DNA from: CAIUGU01 sp031398625
GTDB lineage: Bacteria; Pseudomonadota; Gammaproteobacteria; Steroidobacterales; Steroidobacteraceae
Length of the DNA: 20,934 nucleotides
Assembly (NCBI GenBank): GCA_031398625.1
Contig: JANNNQ010000028.1
Location: 1-20,934 of the forward strand
Direction of reading: 5' to 3'
In this document: positions 13,773 through 20,934 of the stretch, one piece after another
How the letters are laid out: each line of letters opens with the position of its first letter
Position numbering within the stretch: the stretch's first letter is position 1
Made by a program: the position numbers and the translations under genes
Notes under the pieces: model-generated
Told to the model about the DNA's origin: nothing
The model's input: only the letters and a program-made list of their open reading frames with translations
The model's database searches: none

Positions 13773-15569
13773 CTAGAAAGCGAAATGAGCGGCGTCGAGG
13801 CGCATCAGGTTGGCAGCGCCGCTGCGGACAGCGGCTGCATGCGCGTGGGCCCGTGGCAGCAGCCGGTCGAAGTAGAAACGCGCGGTGGCCAGCTTGGCCT
13901 GGTAGAAGTCGGCTTCGGCCGTTCCGGCCGCCAGCGCAGCCTGCGCGGTAACGGCCATCCGCGCCCAGCACCAGGCGAGGCAGAGATAGCCCGAGAACTG
14001 CAGGTAATCGACCGCCGCTGCACCCGGCTCGTCTGCATCGCGAGCCGCTGCCGCGGCAACGAACTGCGTGAGCTCGCCCCATTCGCGCACGAGCGCGGCG
14101 AGCGGCGCCATGTACGGCTTGAGTTCGGCGCTTTCGCTGTGCGAACCGCAGAAGTCGACGATCAGCGCGGCCATGCGCTTCACCAGCTCGCCCCGGCTCC
14201 CGAGCACCTTGCGGCCGATGAGATCGAGCGCCTGGATGCCATTCGTCCCTTCGTAGATCGAGGTGATGCGCGCATCGCGCACGAACTGCTCCATACCCGA
14301 TTCATGGATGTAGCCGTGGCCACCGAGCACCTGCACGCCCAGATTCGTCACTTCAAGCGCGGCATCCGTGAGGAAGGCCTTGATGATGGGCGTCAGCAGG
14401 GCCAGCAGGTCGTTGGCCGCCTGCCGTGCTGTCGCCTCCGGATGGCCGTGCGCGATATCGAGCTGCTGCCCGGCAAAGCACGCGAGCATGCGGCTGCCCT
14501 CGACCAGCGCCTTCTGCGTCAGCAGCATGCGGCGGATGTCGGGGTGCACGATGAGCGGATCGGCAGGCTTGTCGGGCAGCTTTGCGCCGGTGGCCGACCT
14601 GCCCTGGAGCCGTTCCCGCGCATACGCCAGCGCGCCCTGGAACGAATTCTCCGCGAGCCCGAGTCCCTGCACGCCGACGCCCAGCCGCGCGTGGTTCATC
14701 ATGGTGAACATGCACGCCAGCCCGTTGTGGGGCGCGCCAACCAGCCAGCCGGTGGCATCCGTGAAATGCATGACGCACGTGGCTGACGCCTTGATGCCCA
14801 TCTTGTGTTCGATGGAGCCGCAGCGCACGCCGTTGCGGGGGCCCGGCTTGCCTTCTGCACCAGGCAGGAACTTCGGCACGAGAAGTAAGCTGATGCCTTT
14901 CGAGCCGGGCGGCGCATCGGGGAGTTTCGCGAGTACGAGGTGCACGATGTTCTCGGTGAGGTCCTGCTCGCCGCCGGTGATGAAGATCTTGGTGCCGGTG
15001 AGCCGGTAACTGCCGTCGCCATTCGGTTCCGCGCGCGTGCGCAGCAGGCCGAGATCCGTTCCGCAGTGGGGCTCCGTGAGGCACATGGTCCCCGACCAGT
15101 TCCCTGTGGATAACTGCGGCAGGTACAGGGCCTTGAGGGACTCCTCTGCATGGGTGTTGAGCGCGAGGATGGCACTCTCGATCAGGCCGGAATAGACCCG
15201 CCATGCCAGGTTCGCGGAGCAGAGCATCTCGGCAAAGGGGAGCTGGGCGCTTTCCGGCAAACCCTGGCCGCCGTACTCTGCCGGCGCGGTCATGCTCGCC
15301 CAGCCGTCGTTGCAGAACGTGGCATAGGCCTCGCGGAATCCCGCAGGAGTCCGCACCACGCCGTTCTCGAGCGTCACGCCCTCGGCATCGCCGGGCAGGT
15401 TGGTCGGCGCCAGGACTTCCTCGGCGAACCGCGCCCCTTCCTCGAGCACGCTGTCAACGAGATCCGGCGTGACATCGTCGCGCCCCAGTGCACGGCAGTG
15501 GGCGGCGAGGTCGAGCGCCTCATGCACGACGAAGCGCATATCACGCAAGGGGGCTTTATAGGCGTGCAT
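13773..15569 (-). CDS. acyl-CoA dehydrogenase (DmdC/FadE-like long form)
   Basis: FAD-dependent acyl-CoA dehydrogenase of 598 residues. It has the short N-terminal extension motif YKAPLRDMRFVVHEAL (4-19) found in the DmdC-like subgroup, then the classical N-terminal, middle (MCLTEPHCGTDLG at 162-174, TGTKIFITGGE at 191-201) and C-terminal helical domains. The catalytic base is E440 in SIYEGTNGIQ. A further C-terminal domain of about 120 residues completes the long form. Relatives include 3-methylmercaptopropionyl-CoA dehydrogenase and fatty-acyl-CoA dehydrogenases; the substrate cannot be read from sequence. It is upstream of proB with a 10-base gap, although there is no obvious metabolic link. 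Confidence 0.94.
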   Translation of the reverse strand: MHAYKAPLRDMRFVVHEALDLAAHCRALGRDDVTPDLVDSVLEEGARFAEEVLAPTNLPGDAEGVTLENGVVRTPAGFREAYATFCNDGWASMTAPAEYGGQGLPESAQLPFAEMLCSANLAWRVYSGLIESAILALNTHAEESLKALYLPQLSTGNWSGTMCLTEPHCGTDLGLLRTRAEPNGDGSYRLTGTKIFITGGEQDLTENIVHLVLAKLPDAPPGSKGISLLLVPKFLPGAEGKPGPRNGVRCGSIEHKMGIKASATCVMHFTDATGWLVGAPHNGLACMFTMMNHARLGVGVQGLGLAENSFQGALAYARERLQGRSATGAKLPDKPADPLIVHPDIRRMLLTQKALVEGSRMLACFAGQQLDIAHGHPEATARQAANDLLALLTPIIKAFLTDAALEVTNLGVQVLGGHGYIHESGMEQFVRDARITSIYEGTNGIQALDLIGRKVLGSRGELVKRMAALIVDFCGSHSESAELKPYMAPLAALVREWGELTQFVAAAAARDADEPGAAAVDYLQFSGYLCLAWCWARMAVTAQAALAAGTAEADFYQAKLATARFYFDRLLPRAHAHAAAVRSGAANLMRLDAAHFAF

Positions 15570-15614
15570 CTTGCATTCGCTTGCTGTTGGAATGGCGCCT
15601 GTGAGACGCCGGCG

Positions 15615-15623
15615 AGTCTAGCA
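15615..15623 (-). promoter_or_regulatory. possible extended -10 for the acyl-CoA dehydrogenase gene
   Basis: The minus strand reads TGCTAGACT, about 45 bases upstream of the ATG at 15569. It fits an extended -10 element (TGn-TAnnnT). No convincing -35 is present at 16-18 bp. It lies in the 188-bp divergent spacer before the acidic protein gene. Confidence 0.35.
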
Positions 15624-15757
15624 GATCGTCCTCGTGACCCCGGTCCGGTCTGCAGGCGCCGCTGGATCTGTTGCTGGCACCGCGAGGACCCCCTAATATT
15701 CCCGCCCGAACCGCAGCGTATCGCCGTGCTGCGCACCGTTGCCTTTTGAGGTGTCCT

Positions 15758-16081
15758 GTGAGCAGAGATTACGATCCGGTAGCCGGCCAGTGGTTCGAGG
15801 ACCTGGAGGAGGAGGAAGTCTTCCTGGTGCTATCCGTCGACCCTGACGAAGAGCTCATCGAGATCCAGTACGAGAACGGCGATATCGAGGAGATCGATCT
15901 CGACACCTGGCACGTCCTCGACCTCGAGAAGGCCACGCAGCCCGAAGGCTGGTCAGGGTCGGCCGCCGCCGAGGAGGACGATCTGGATGACGAGGATGAC
16001 GACGACTGGGATGAGGAGGATGATGACGAGGACGACCTGGACGAGGAGGATGACGAGTTCGACGACCGGGACCGGGCATAA
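15758..16081 (+). CDS. small acidic protein, probably DUF6763 family
   Basis: A 107-residue cytosolic protein of unknown function. Residues 1-67 form a compact domain (VSRDYDPVAGQWFEDL, then FLVLSVDPDEELIEIQYENG and EEIDLDTWHVLDLE) that I associate, with moderate confidence, with DUF6763. Residues 72-104 are almost entirely Asp and Glu, with a single Trp at 84, and form a disordered acidic tail. The GTG at 15758 was chosen because GAGG lies 6 bases upstream and the domain starts there; the frame stays open upstream only as Arg/Pro-rich sequence. It is divergent from the acyl-CoA dehydrogenase gene and about 100 bp upstream of htpX. Confidence 0.82.
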   Translation: MSRDYDPVAGQWFEDLEEEEVFLVLSVDPDEELIEIQYENGDIEEIDLDTWHVLDLEKATQPEGWSGSAAAEEDDLDDEDDDDWDEEDDDEDDLDEEDDEFDDRDRA

Positions 16082-16126
16082 TCCGGCTTCAGCCTGCGGA
16101 ACTTGAAGGGCCCCTTTCCGGCCCAA

Positions 16127-16155
16127 TTGTCCGTTCCCGTCGGACCCCTTACTGT
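16127..16155 (+). promoter_or_regulatory. possible promoter for htpX
   Basis: TTGTCC (16127-16132) and TACTGT (16150-16155) are separated by 17 bp, each matching 4 of 6 sigma-70 consensus bases. The predicted transcript would start about 20 bases before the htpX ATG. Only a moderate match; no heat-shock-type promoter was recognised. Confidence 0.3.
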
Positions 16156-16182
16156 CCATTCAAGTCACCAGGTACATCCTAG

Positions 16183-17070
16183 ATGAAGCGTATCTTTTTG
16201 TTTCTGGCCACCAATATCGCCATTCTGGTGGTCTTGAGCGTCGTCCTGCGCCTGCTTGGCATCGACCGCATCCTGGATGCCCAGGGAACGAACCTCGACA
16301 TGAACGCCCTCCTGGCGTTCTCCGCCGTCGTCGGCTTCACCGGCTCGCTGATCTCCCTCGCCATGTCCAAGTGGACCGCCAAGCGAATGATGGGCGTGCG
16401 GGTGATCGAGCAACCCCGCAACGCCTCCGAGACGTGGCTGGTCGAGACGGTCCGCAACCAGGCCCAGCAGGCCGGTATCGGCATGCCGGAGGTCGGCGTC
16501 TTCGATTCCCCTGAAATGAATGCCTTCGCCACGGGTGCGCGGCGCAACAGCGCGCTCGTCGCGGTCAGCACCGGGCTCCTGAACGGCATGTCGCAGCGCG
16601 AAGCCGAAGCCGTGCTGGCGCATGAAGTCAGCCACGTCGCCAATGGCGACATGATCACGCTCGCCCTGATCCAGGGCGTGGTGAATACGTTCGTGATCTT
16701 CCTGTCGCGCGTCATCGGCCACGTCGTCGATCGCGTGGTCTTCAAGACTGAACGCGGTCACGGTCCGGCGTTCCTCATCACCTCGATCGTGGCGCAGCTG
16801 GTGCTCGGCATTCTCGCCAGCATGATCGTCATGTGGTTCTCGCGGCGGCGTGAGTTCCGTGCCGACGCGGGCGGCGCACACCTCGCTGGCCGTGAAGCCA
16901 TGATCGGTGCGCTCGAACGCCTGAAGCAGCGTCATGCCGGCCCCCTGCCGGACCAGATGGCGGCCTTCGGTATCGCGGGCGGCATTGGCGACGGACTCAA
17001 GCGGCTCTTCATGTCGCACCCGCCGCTGGAGGAGCGCATCGCCGCTTTACGTAACGCACCCCCGGGATAA
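16183..17070 (+). CDS. htpX: membrane zinc metalloprotease HtpX
   Basis: Inner-membrane M48 protease that degrades misfolded membrane proteins. It has 295 residues against 293 in E. coli. Two N-terminal membrane spans (about 4-24 and 42-62) are followed by the zinc site HEVSH (147-151) with third ligand E224 in RRREFRADAGGA, and two more hydrophobic segments between (about 160-182 and 197-219). FDSPEMNAFATGARRNSALV (107-126) is a family signature. It appears to have its own weak promoter, and a photolyase gene follows 72 bp downstream. Confidence 0.97.
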   Translation: MKRIFLFLATNIAILVVLSVVLRLLGIDRILDAQGTNLDMNALLAFSAVVGFTGSLISLAMSKWTAKRMMGVRVIEQPRNASETWLVETVRNQAQQAGIGMPEVGVFDSPEMNAFATGARRNSALVAVSTGLLNGMSQREAEAVLAHEVSHVANGDMITLALIQGVVNTFVIFLSRVIGHVVDRVVFKTERGHGPAFLITSIVAQLVLGILASMIVMWFSRRREFRADAGGAHLAGREAMIGALERLKQRHAGPLPDQMAAFGIAGGIGDGLKRLFMSHPPLEERIAALRNAPPG

Positions 17071-17142
17071 CTCCGCGGCCGCGAACCCGGCTGGCCCGCC
17101 CCTGCGAACAAGGGGGGAACAGATTCGCCCCGAGGCCAGCCC

Positions 17143-18606
17143 GTGCCCGACCCTGCCATCGCCACCTCCCCGGCCATCGTCTGGCTGCGCCGCGACCTGC
17201 GGCTCAACGACCAGCCTGCACTGGCGCTGGCCCGGGAACACACGCGGCACCTTGTCTTTGCCTACATTCACGCGCCTGCAGAGGAAGCGCCGTGGGCGCC
17301 CGGTGGTGCCAGCCGGTGGTGGCTGCATCACAGCCTGGCCGCGCTGGCCGCGGACCTGGCCGCTCGGGGTCAACGGCTGATCCTGCGCCGCGGGCCGACC
17401 CTCACTGCTCTCAAGGATCTCGTCCGGGAAACCGGCGCTACCGTCGTCACCTGGAATCGACTTTACGAACCGGCCGCGATCGCCCGCGACAAGGCCGTCA
17501 AGGCCGCGCTTCGGGAGAATGGGGTCGCGGCGGCAAGCTGCAACGGATCGCTCCTGTTCGAACCCTGGGAAGTCCGCACGGATAAGGGCGACCCCTATCG
17601 CGTCTTCACGCCGTTCTGGAAGCGGTGCCTGCGGGACCTGCCGCACCTGGCGCCGCCCGCGCCGCCCGCCGACGTCGGTCAGCCACCTCCAGGAACACTG
17701 CGTTCGATTCCCCTCGAGTCCCTTGCCCTGTTGCCGCGCATTACCTGGGCGGATGACTTCACTTCGCACTGGCAGCCCGGCGAGGCTGGCGCACACCGGC
17801 TGGTCGGGCAGCTCGCGGACAGCATCGTGGCGCGCTATCCCGACACCCGCAACCGGCCGGATCTCCCCGGCACCTCCCGGCTGTCGCCCCACCTGCACTT
17901 CGGGGAAATCTCCCCGCGGCAGATCGTTGCTGCACTCGCACCGGCAGGCGTAAGTGCGCAAGCCGAAGCAGGAGCGGAGGCCTACATCCGCGAGCTGGGC
18001 TGGCGCGAGTTTGCCCATCACCTGCTGTTCCATTTTCCCTCGACGCCGGAAGCGCCCCTCGACACGCGGTTCGCGAGTTACCAGTGGGAGGTGCAGCCGG
18101 CATGGCTGGCCGCATGGCAGCGGGGGCAGACGGGTTATCCCATCGTGGATGCGGGACTGCGCGAGCTCTGGAAAACCGGCTGGATGCACAACCGCGTACG
18201 CATGATCGCGGCCTCGTTCCTCGTGAAGAATCTCCAGACCCATTGGCTCGAAGGCGCGCGCTGGTTCTGGGACACGCTCGTGGATGCCGACCTGGCCAAC
18301 AATACGCTCGGGTGGCAGTGGACGGCGGGATGCGGTGCGGATGCCGCCCCGTACTACCGGATCTTCAACCCGGTGCTGCAGGCCGAGCGGTTTGATCCCG
18401 ACCGCCGCTATCTGCGACGCTGGGTGCCGGAACTTGCACGCCTGCCGGATGGATGGATCCACCGGCCGGGTGACGCGCCCGCCGACATCCTGCGGAAAGC
18501 CGGCGTCGACCCGGGCAGGACGTATCCGTTACCGATCGTCGACCTGCGTGCGAGCCGGGAACAGGCGCTGGCGGGATATGCGCGTATAAAGACCCCAACC
18601 GCTTGA
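17143..18606 (+). CDS. phrB: deoxyribodipyrimidine photolyase
   Basis: Light-driven repair of cyclobutane pyrimidine dimers. The 487-residue length fits class I photolyases. The N-terminal alpha/beta antenna domain begins IVWLRRDLRLNDQPALALA. The C-terminal FAD domain shows LGWREFAHHLLFHFP, GYPIVDAGLRELWKTGWMHN and GWQWTAGCGADAAPYYRIFN (390-409), which includes tryptophans of the electron-transfer chain. The start is GTG with GAGG about 8 bases upstream. A cryptochrome-like photolyase cannot be wholly excluded. It is followed on the same strand by three genes of a likely lipid-modification group, a neighbourhood often found with photolyases. Confidence 0.94.
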   Translation: MPDPAIATSPAIVWLRRDLRLNDQPALALAREHTRHLVFAYIHAPAEEAPWAPGGASRWWLHHSLAALAADLAARGQRLILRRGPTLTALKDLVRETGATVVTWNRLYEPAAIARDKAVKAALRENGVAAASCNGSLLFEPWEVRTDKGDPYRVFTPFWKRCLRDLPHLAPPAPPADVGQPPPGTLRSIPLESLALLPRITWADDFTSHWQPGEAGAHRLVGQLADSIVARYPDTRNRPDLPGTSRLSPHLHFGEISPRQIVAALAPAGVSAQAEAGAEAYIRELGWREFAHHLLFHFPSTPEAPLDTRFASYQWEVQPAWLAAWQRGQTGYPIVDAGLRELWKTGWMHNRVRMIAASFLVKNLQTHWLEGARWFWDTLVDADLANNTLGWQWTAGCGADAAPYYRIFNPVLQAERFDPDRRYLRRWVPELARLPDGWIHRPGDAPADILRKAGVDPGRTYPLPIVDLRASREQALAGYARIKTPTA

Positions 18607-18650
18607 TGCCGTCCTGAATCCGCACCCCTCCTCCCCCCGAAAAGGCGATC

Positions 18651-19196
18651 ATGTTCCCACGCCCTGCCATTGTCCTGTTCCTGGTCGTAGCCAGCCTGCT
18701 GGGCCCGGCGCACGCCCGCGCGACCGCGGCTCCGCTCCCCGCCTCGGTCAGGGCGGACGCCCCGTGGTCGCTCGTCGGCAGCGACGAACTCCGGCTCTTC
18801 GGCGTCAGGATCTACCAGGCCGGCCTGTGGACACCCAATGGCGAGTACCAGCCGGGCGTGCCGCTCGCCTTCAACCTGCGCTACCAGCGGGGTTTTTCCC
18901 GCGAGGAGCTCGTGGAGATCACTGTTTCCGCGTGGCAGAAGCTCGGCACGGTCAGTCAAGCGCAGCAACAGCAGTGGGCCTCGCAACTCGATGCCATCTG
19001 GCAGGACGTGGCCAGGGGCGATCTCCTGACGGCTGTCGTGCAGCCGGCCGGCGGAACCCGCTTCCACAGTGCGTCGGGCCTGCTTGGCCGGATTGACGAC
19101 CCCGAGTTCGGCCCCGCCTTCCTCGCCATCTGGCTCGACTCCCGGACGCAGCTGCCCGAGCTGCGGGAAGCACTGATCGGGTCCCGGCAACCGTGA
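18651..19196 (+). CDS. chalcone-isomerase-like secreted protein
   Basis: A 181-residue protein with an N-terminal signal peptide (hydrophobic IVLFLVVASLLGPAHA, cleavage near residue 23). The mature part matches the bacterial chalcone-isomerase-like fold, with LRLFGVRIYQAGLW (about 46-59), LRYQRGFSREELVEI and a C-terminal region around FLAIWLDSRTQLPELREALI. In bacteria this fold does not act on flavonoids; related folds bind fatty acids, so a lipid-binding periplasmic role is likely (inference). AAGGCG a few bases before the ATG can act as ribosome binding site. The desaturase gene starts inside its stop codon (GTGA overlap). Confidence 0.85.
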   Translation: MFPRPAIVLFLVVASLLGPAHARATAAPLPASVRADAPWSLVGSDELRLFGVRIYQAGLWTPNGEYQPGVPLAFNLRYQRGFSREELVEITVSAWQKLGTVSQAQQQQWASQLDAIWQDVARGDLLTAVVQPAGGTRFHSASGLLGRIDDPEFGPAFLAIWLDSRTQLPELREALIGSRQP

Positions 19197-20134
19197 GATC
19201 CAACCGGCTGTTGAAGGCGATCCTGGCCTGGTTCGATTCCAGTGCCGGACCGGACCGGCAAGGAAAGGCAGACGGCATCGACTGGCTGCGCGTGATTCCG
19301 TTTGCGGGCATGCATGTCGCCTGCCTGGCGGTGTTCATCGTCGGGTCAAGTCCCGTGGCAGTGGGTGTCGCCGTCGGCCTGTACGCCGTACGCATGTTCG
19401 CCATCACCGGCTTCTACCACCGCTACTTCTCGCACCGCTCGTTCAAGACATCGCGCGCCGGCCAGTTCATCTTTGCAGTCCTTGGCGCCTCGGCGGTGCA
19501 ACGCGGTCCGATCTGGTGGGCGGCGCATCACCGTCATCATCATGCGCATTCGGACCAGGAGCATGACGTGCATTCGCCCGTCCGCAGCGGCCTGTTCTGG
19601 AGCCACATGGGCTGGTTCCTGTCGCGCCGGCATTTCACGCCGGACCTGAAGCGGGTGCGCGACCTGCTGCGTTTTCCGGAGCTGCGGCTGGTGGATCGCT
19701 TCGACATCCTCGTGCCCTTCATCCTCGCGTGGGCCCTGCTCGGCTTCGGCGCACTGCTGGGACGAGTCGCGCCGGAACTCGGGACGAATGGCTGGCAGAT
19801 GCTCGTGTGGGGCTTCTGTATCTCGACAGTGGCGTGCTATCACGCGACCTACACGATCAACTCGCTCGCGCATCGCTTTGGCAGCCGCCGCTACAACACG
19901 CCCGACGACAGCCGCAACAATCCGTGGCTGGCGCTCGTGACGCTCGGCGAGGGCTGGCACAACAACCATCATCACTATCCGGCCGCTGCCCGGCAGGGTT
20001 TCTACTGGTGGGAGATCGACCTCACCTACTACGGACTGCGCGTCCTGGCAGCCTTAGGGATCATTCGTGACCTGAAGCCGGTGCCGTTGCATGTCCGCGA
20101 GGCCGGTAGCCCGCTGCCCGGGAGAGCGGCTTGA
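19193..20134 (+). CDS. membrane fatty acid desaturase
   Basis: Di-iron acyl desaturase of the delta-9 (acyl-CoA or acyl-lipid) type, 313 residues. The three histidine boxes are present: HRYFSH (76-81), HHRHHH (112-117) and HNNHH (256-260, within EGWHNNHHHYP), plus a histidine in TINSLAH (H227). Hydrophobic segments at about 38-70, 92-110, 172-192 and 201-218 place it in the membrane. The start is GTG, overlapping the previous stop by four bases, and its own stop overlaps the TTG of the next gene. This tight coupling supports a joint role with its neighbours. The double-bond position cannot be deduced. Confidence 0.94.
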   Translation: MRSNRLLKAILAWFDSSAGPDRQGKADGIDWLRVIPFAGMHVACLAVFIVGSSPVAVGVAVGLYAVRMFAITGFYHRYFSHRSFKTSRAGQFIFAVLGASAVQRGPIWWAAHHRHHHAHSDQEHDVHSPVRSGLFWSHMGWFLSRRHFTPDLKRVRDLLRFPELRLVDRFDILVPFILAWALLGFGALLGRVAPELGTNGWQMLVWGFCISTVACYHATYTINSLAHRFGSRRYNTPDDSRNNPWLALVTLGEGWHNNHHHYPAAARQGFYWWEIDLTYYGLRVLAALGIIRDLKPVPLHVREAGSPLPGRAA

Positions 20135-20934
20135 AAATTGCGGTGATCGGGGCCGGAATCGCGGGGCTCACTGCAGCCTGGCGGCTCGCACCGGATCACG
20201 ATGTGACGGTATTCGAAGCAGGCGATTACGCGGGCGGACACACCCACACCGTCGACGTGGAGCACGAGGGCCAGCACTACGCCATCGATACCGGCTTCAT
20301 CGTTTTCAACGACTGGACCTATCCGAACTTCATCGCGCTGCTGGACGAACTCGGCGTCGAGTGGCAGCACTCCGCCATGAGCTTCAGCCTCGCCTGCGAA
20401 CGCACCGGACTCGAGTACAACGGGACGGCTCTGAACTCGCTGTTTGCCCAGCGCCGGAATATCGTGAATCCCCGGTTCCTGCGCATGCTCACCGACATCC
20501 TGCGCTTCAACCGGGCTGCAAAGGAGTCGCTTACTGCATGGAAGGATCCCGAGATACCCCTCGGCACCTGGCTCGCACAACGCCGCTATTCGCGACAGTT
20601 CATCGAGCAGTACATTCTGCCGATGGGCCGCGCGATCTGGTCTGCCCCGGCCAGCGCGATCCTCGGGTTTCCGGCACGTTTCTTCATCGAATTCTTCCAC
20701 GCGCACGGCTTCCTCAACATCGACAACCGGCCCGTCTGGCGGACCGTTCGCGGCGGCTCACGCGAGTACGTCCGAGCCATGCTCTCGCGCATCCGGGCAC
20801 GTATCCGGCTGTCGACGCCGGTCACCAGCCTGCGCCGCCAGCCGCACCAGGTACTGGTGCAGACCGCGCACGATACCGAGCGCTTCGATGCCGTGTTCGT
20901 CGCGTGCCACGCGGACGAGGCGCTGGGTGTTCTG
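20131..20934 (+). CDS. FAD/NAD(P)-binding oxidoreductase, COG2907-like, partial
   Basis: A TTG at 20131, overlapping the desaturase stop (TTGA), opens a frame of 268 codons that is still open at the window edge, so the 3' end is missing. The protein begins MKIAVIGAGIAGLTAAWRLA, a textbook dinucleotide-binding fold. It continues with FEAGDYAGGHTHTVDVEHEG, IDTGFIVFNDWTYPNFIALL and PMGRAIWSAPASAILGFPAR, which I recognise as the COG2907 group of predicted FAD oxidoreductases, distant relatives of amine oxidases and phytoene desaturases. Such genes commonly sit near photolyase, DUF1365 and cyclopropane-synthase-like methyltransferase genes. A role in modifying unsaturated fatty acids is plausible (inference). 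Confidence 0.88.
   Translation, partial: MKIAVIGAGIAGLTAAWRLAPDHDVTVFEAGDYAGGHTHTVDVEHEGQHYAIDTGFIVFNDWTYPNFIALLDELGVEWQHSAMSFSLACERTGLEYNGTALNSLFAQRRNIVNPRFLRMLTDILRFNRAAKESLTAWKDPEIPLGTWLAQRRYSRQFIEQYILPMGRAIWSAPASAILGFPARFFIEFFHAHGFLNIDNRPVWRTVRGGSREYVRAMLSRIRARIRLSTPVTSLRRQPHQVLVQTAHDTERFDAVFVACHADEALGVL

Noticed and set aside
16108..16124. Hairpin GGGCC-N7-GGCCC after the acidic protein gene as terminator
   Set aside because: The stem is only 5 bp and no T tract follows; it is not enough to call a terminator.
17099..17115. Hairpin CCCCT-N7-AGGGG between htpX and the photolyase gene as terminator
   Set aside because: Short stem and no T tract. It may be chance in GC-rich sequence.

Overview
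The window is a dense, high-GC bacterial chromosome segment with about 20 genes, most spacers under 200 bp and many 4-base start/stop overlaps. Gene content (Lrp-type regulator beside ald, proB/proA, HtpX, a DmdC-like acyl-CoA dehydrogenase, a small acidic protein resembling DUF6763) and protein style suggest a gammaproteobacterium near Xanthomonadales, Steroidobacteraceae or Nevskiales. That placement is an inference from gene content. No tRNA, rRNA, CRISPR array, insertion sequence or phage gene was found.

Layout. (1) 1-1870: a possible partial gene at the left edge, then alanine dehydrogenase (ald, minus) divergent from an Lrp/AsnC regulator (plus). (2) 1886-9530: a molybdenum locus. A one-domain ModE-like regulator (plus) converges on modC-modB-modA (minus, each joined by a 4-base overlap). 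A promoter and candidate ModE operator lie in front of modA. On the plus strand follow a small secreted protein of unknown function, moeA, moaA, moaC, a MobA-MoaD fusion and moaE. A long inverted repeat built from a 7-base unit sits between moaA and moaC. (3) 9534-15569, minus strand, in transcription order: acyl-CoA dehydrogenase, proB, a 253-bp spacer of atypical composition, proA, and an OmpA-family periplasmic protein whose start overlaps the end of proA. (4) 15758-20934, plus strand: acidic DUF6763-like protein, htpX, a DNA photolyase, a chalcone-isomerase-fold secreted protein, a membrane fatty acid desaturase, and a COG2907-type FAD oxidoreductase cut by the window edge.

How the genes work together. 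ModABC imports molybdate. MoaA and MoaC make cyclic pyranopterin monophosphate from GTP. MoaE with the MoaD half of the fusion makes molybdopterin. MoeA inserts molybdenum, and the MobA half would add the nucleotide. No MoaB/MogA adenylyltransferase, MoeB or molybdoenzyme is in the window, so those must lie elsewhere. ProB and ProA are the first two steps of proline synthesis. The last four genes look like a light- or oxidative-stress-linked DNA repair and lipid modification group.

The points most worth a second look are the MobA-MoaD fusion, the ModE-like protein without a molybdate domain paired with a candidate operator, the moaA-moaC inverted repeat, the unnamed secreted protein inside the molybdenum locus, and the photolyase/lipid group at the right edge.
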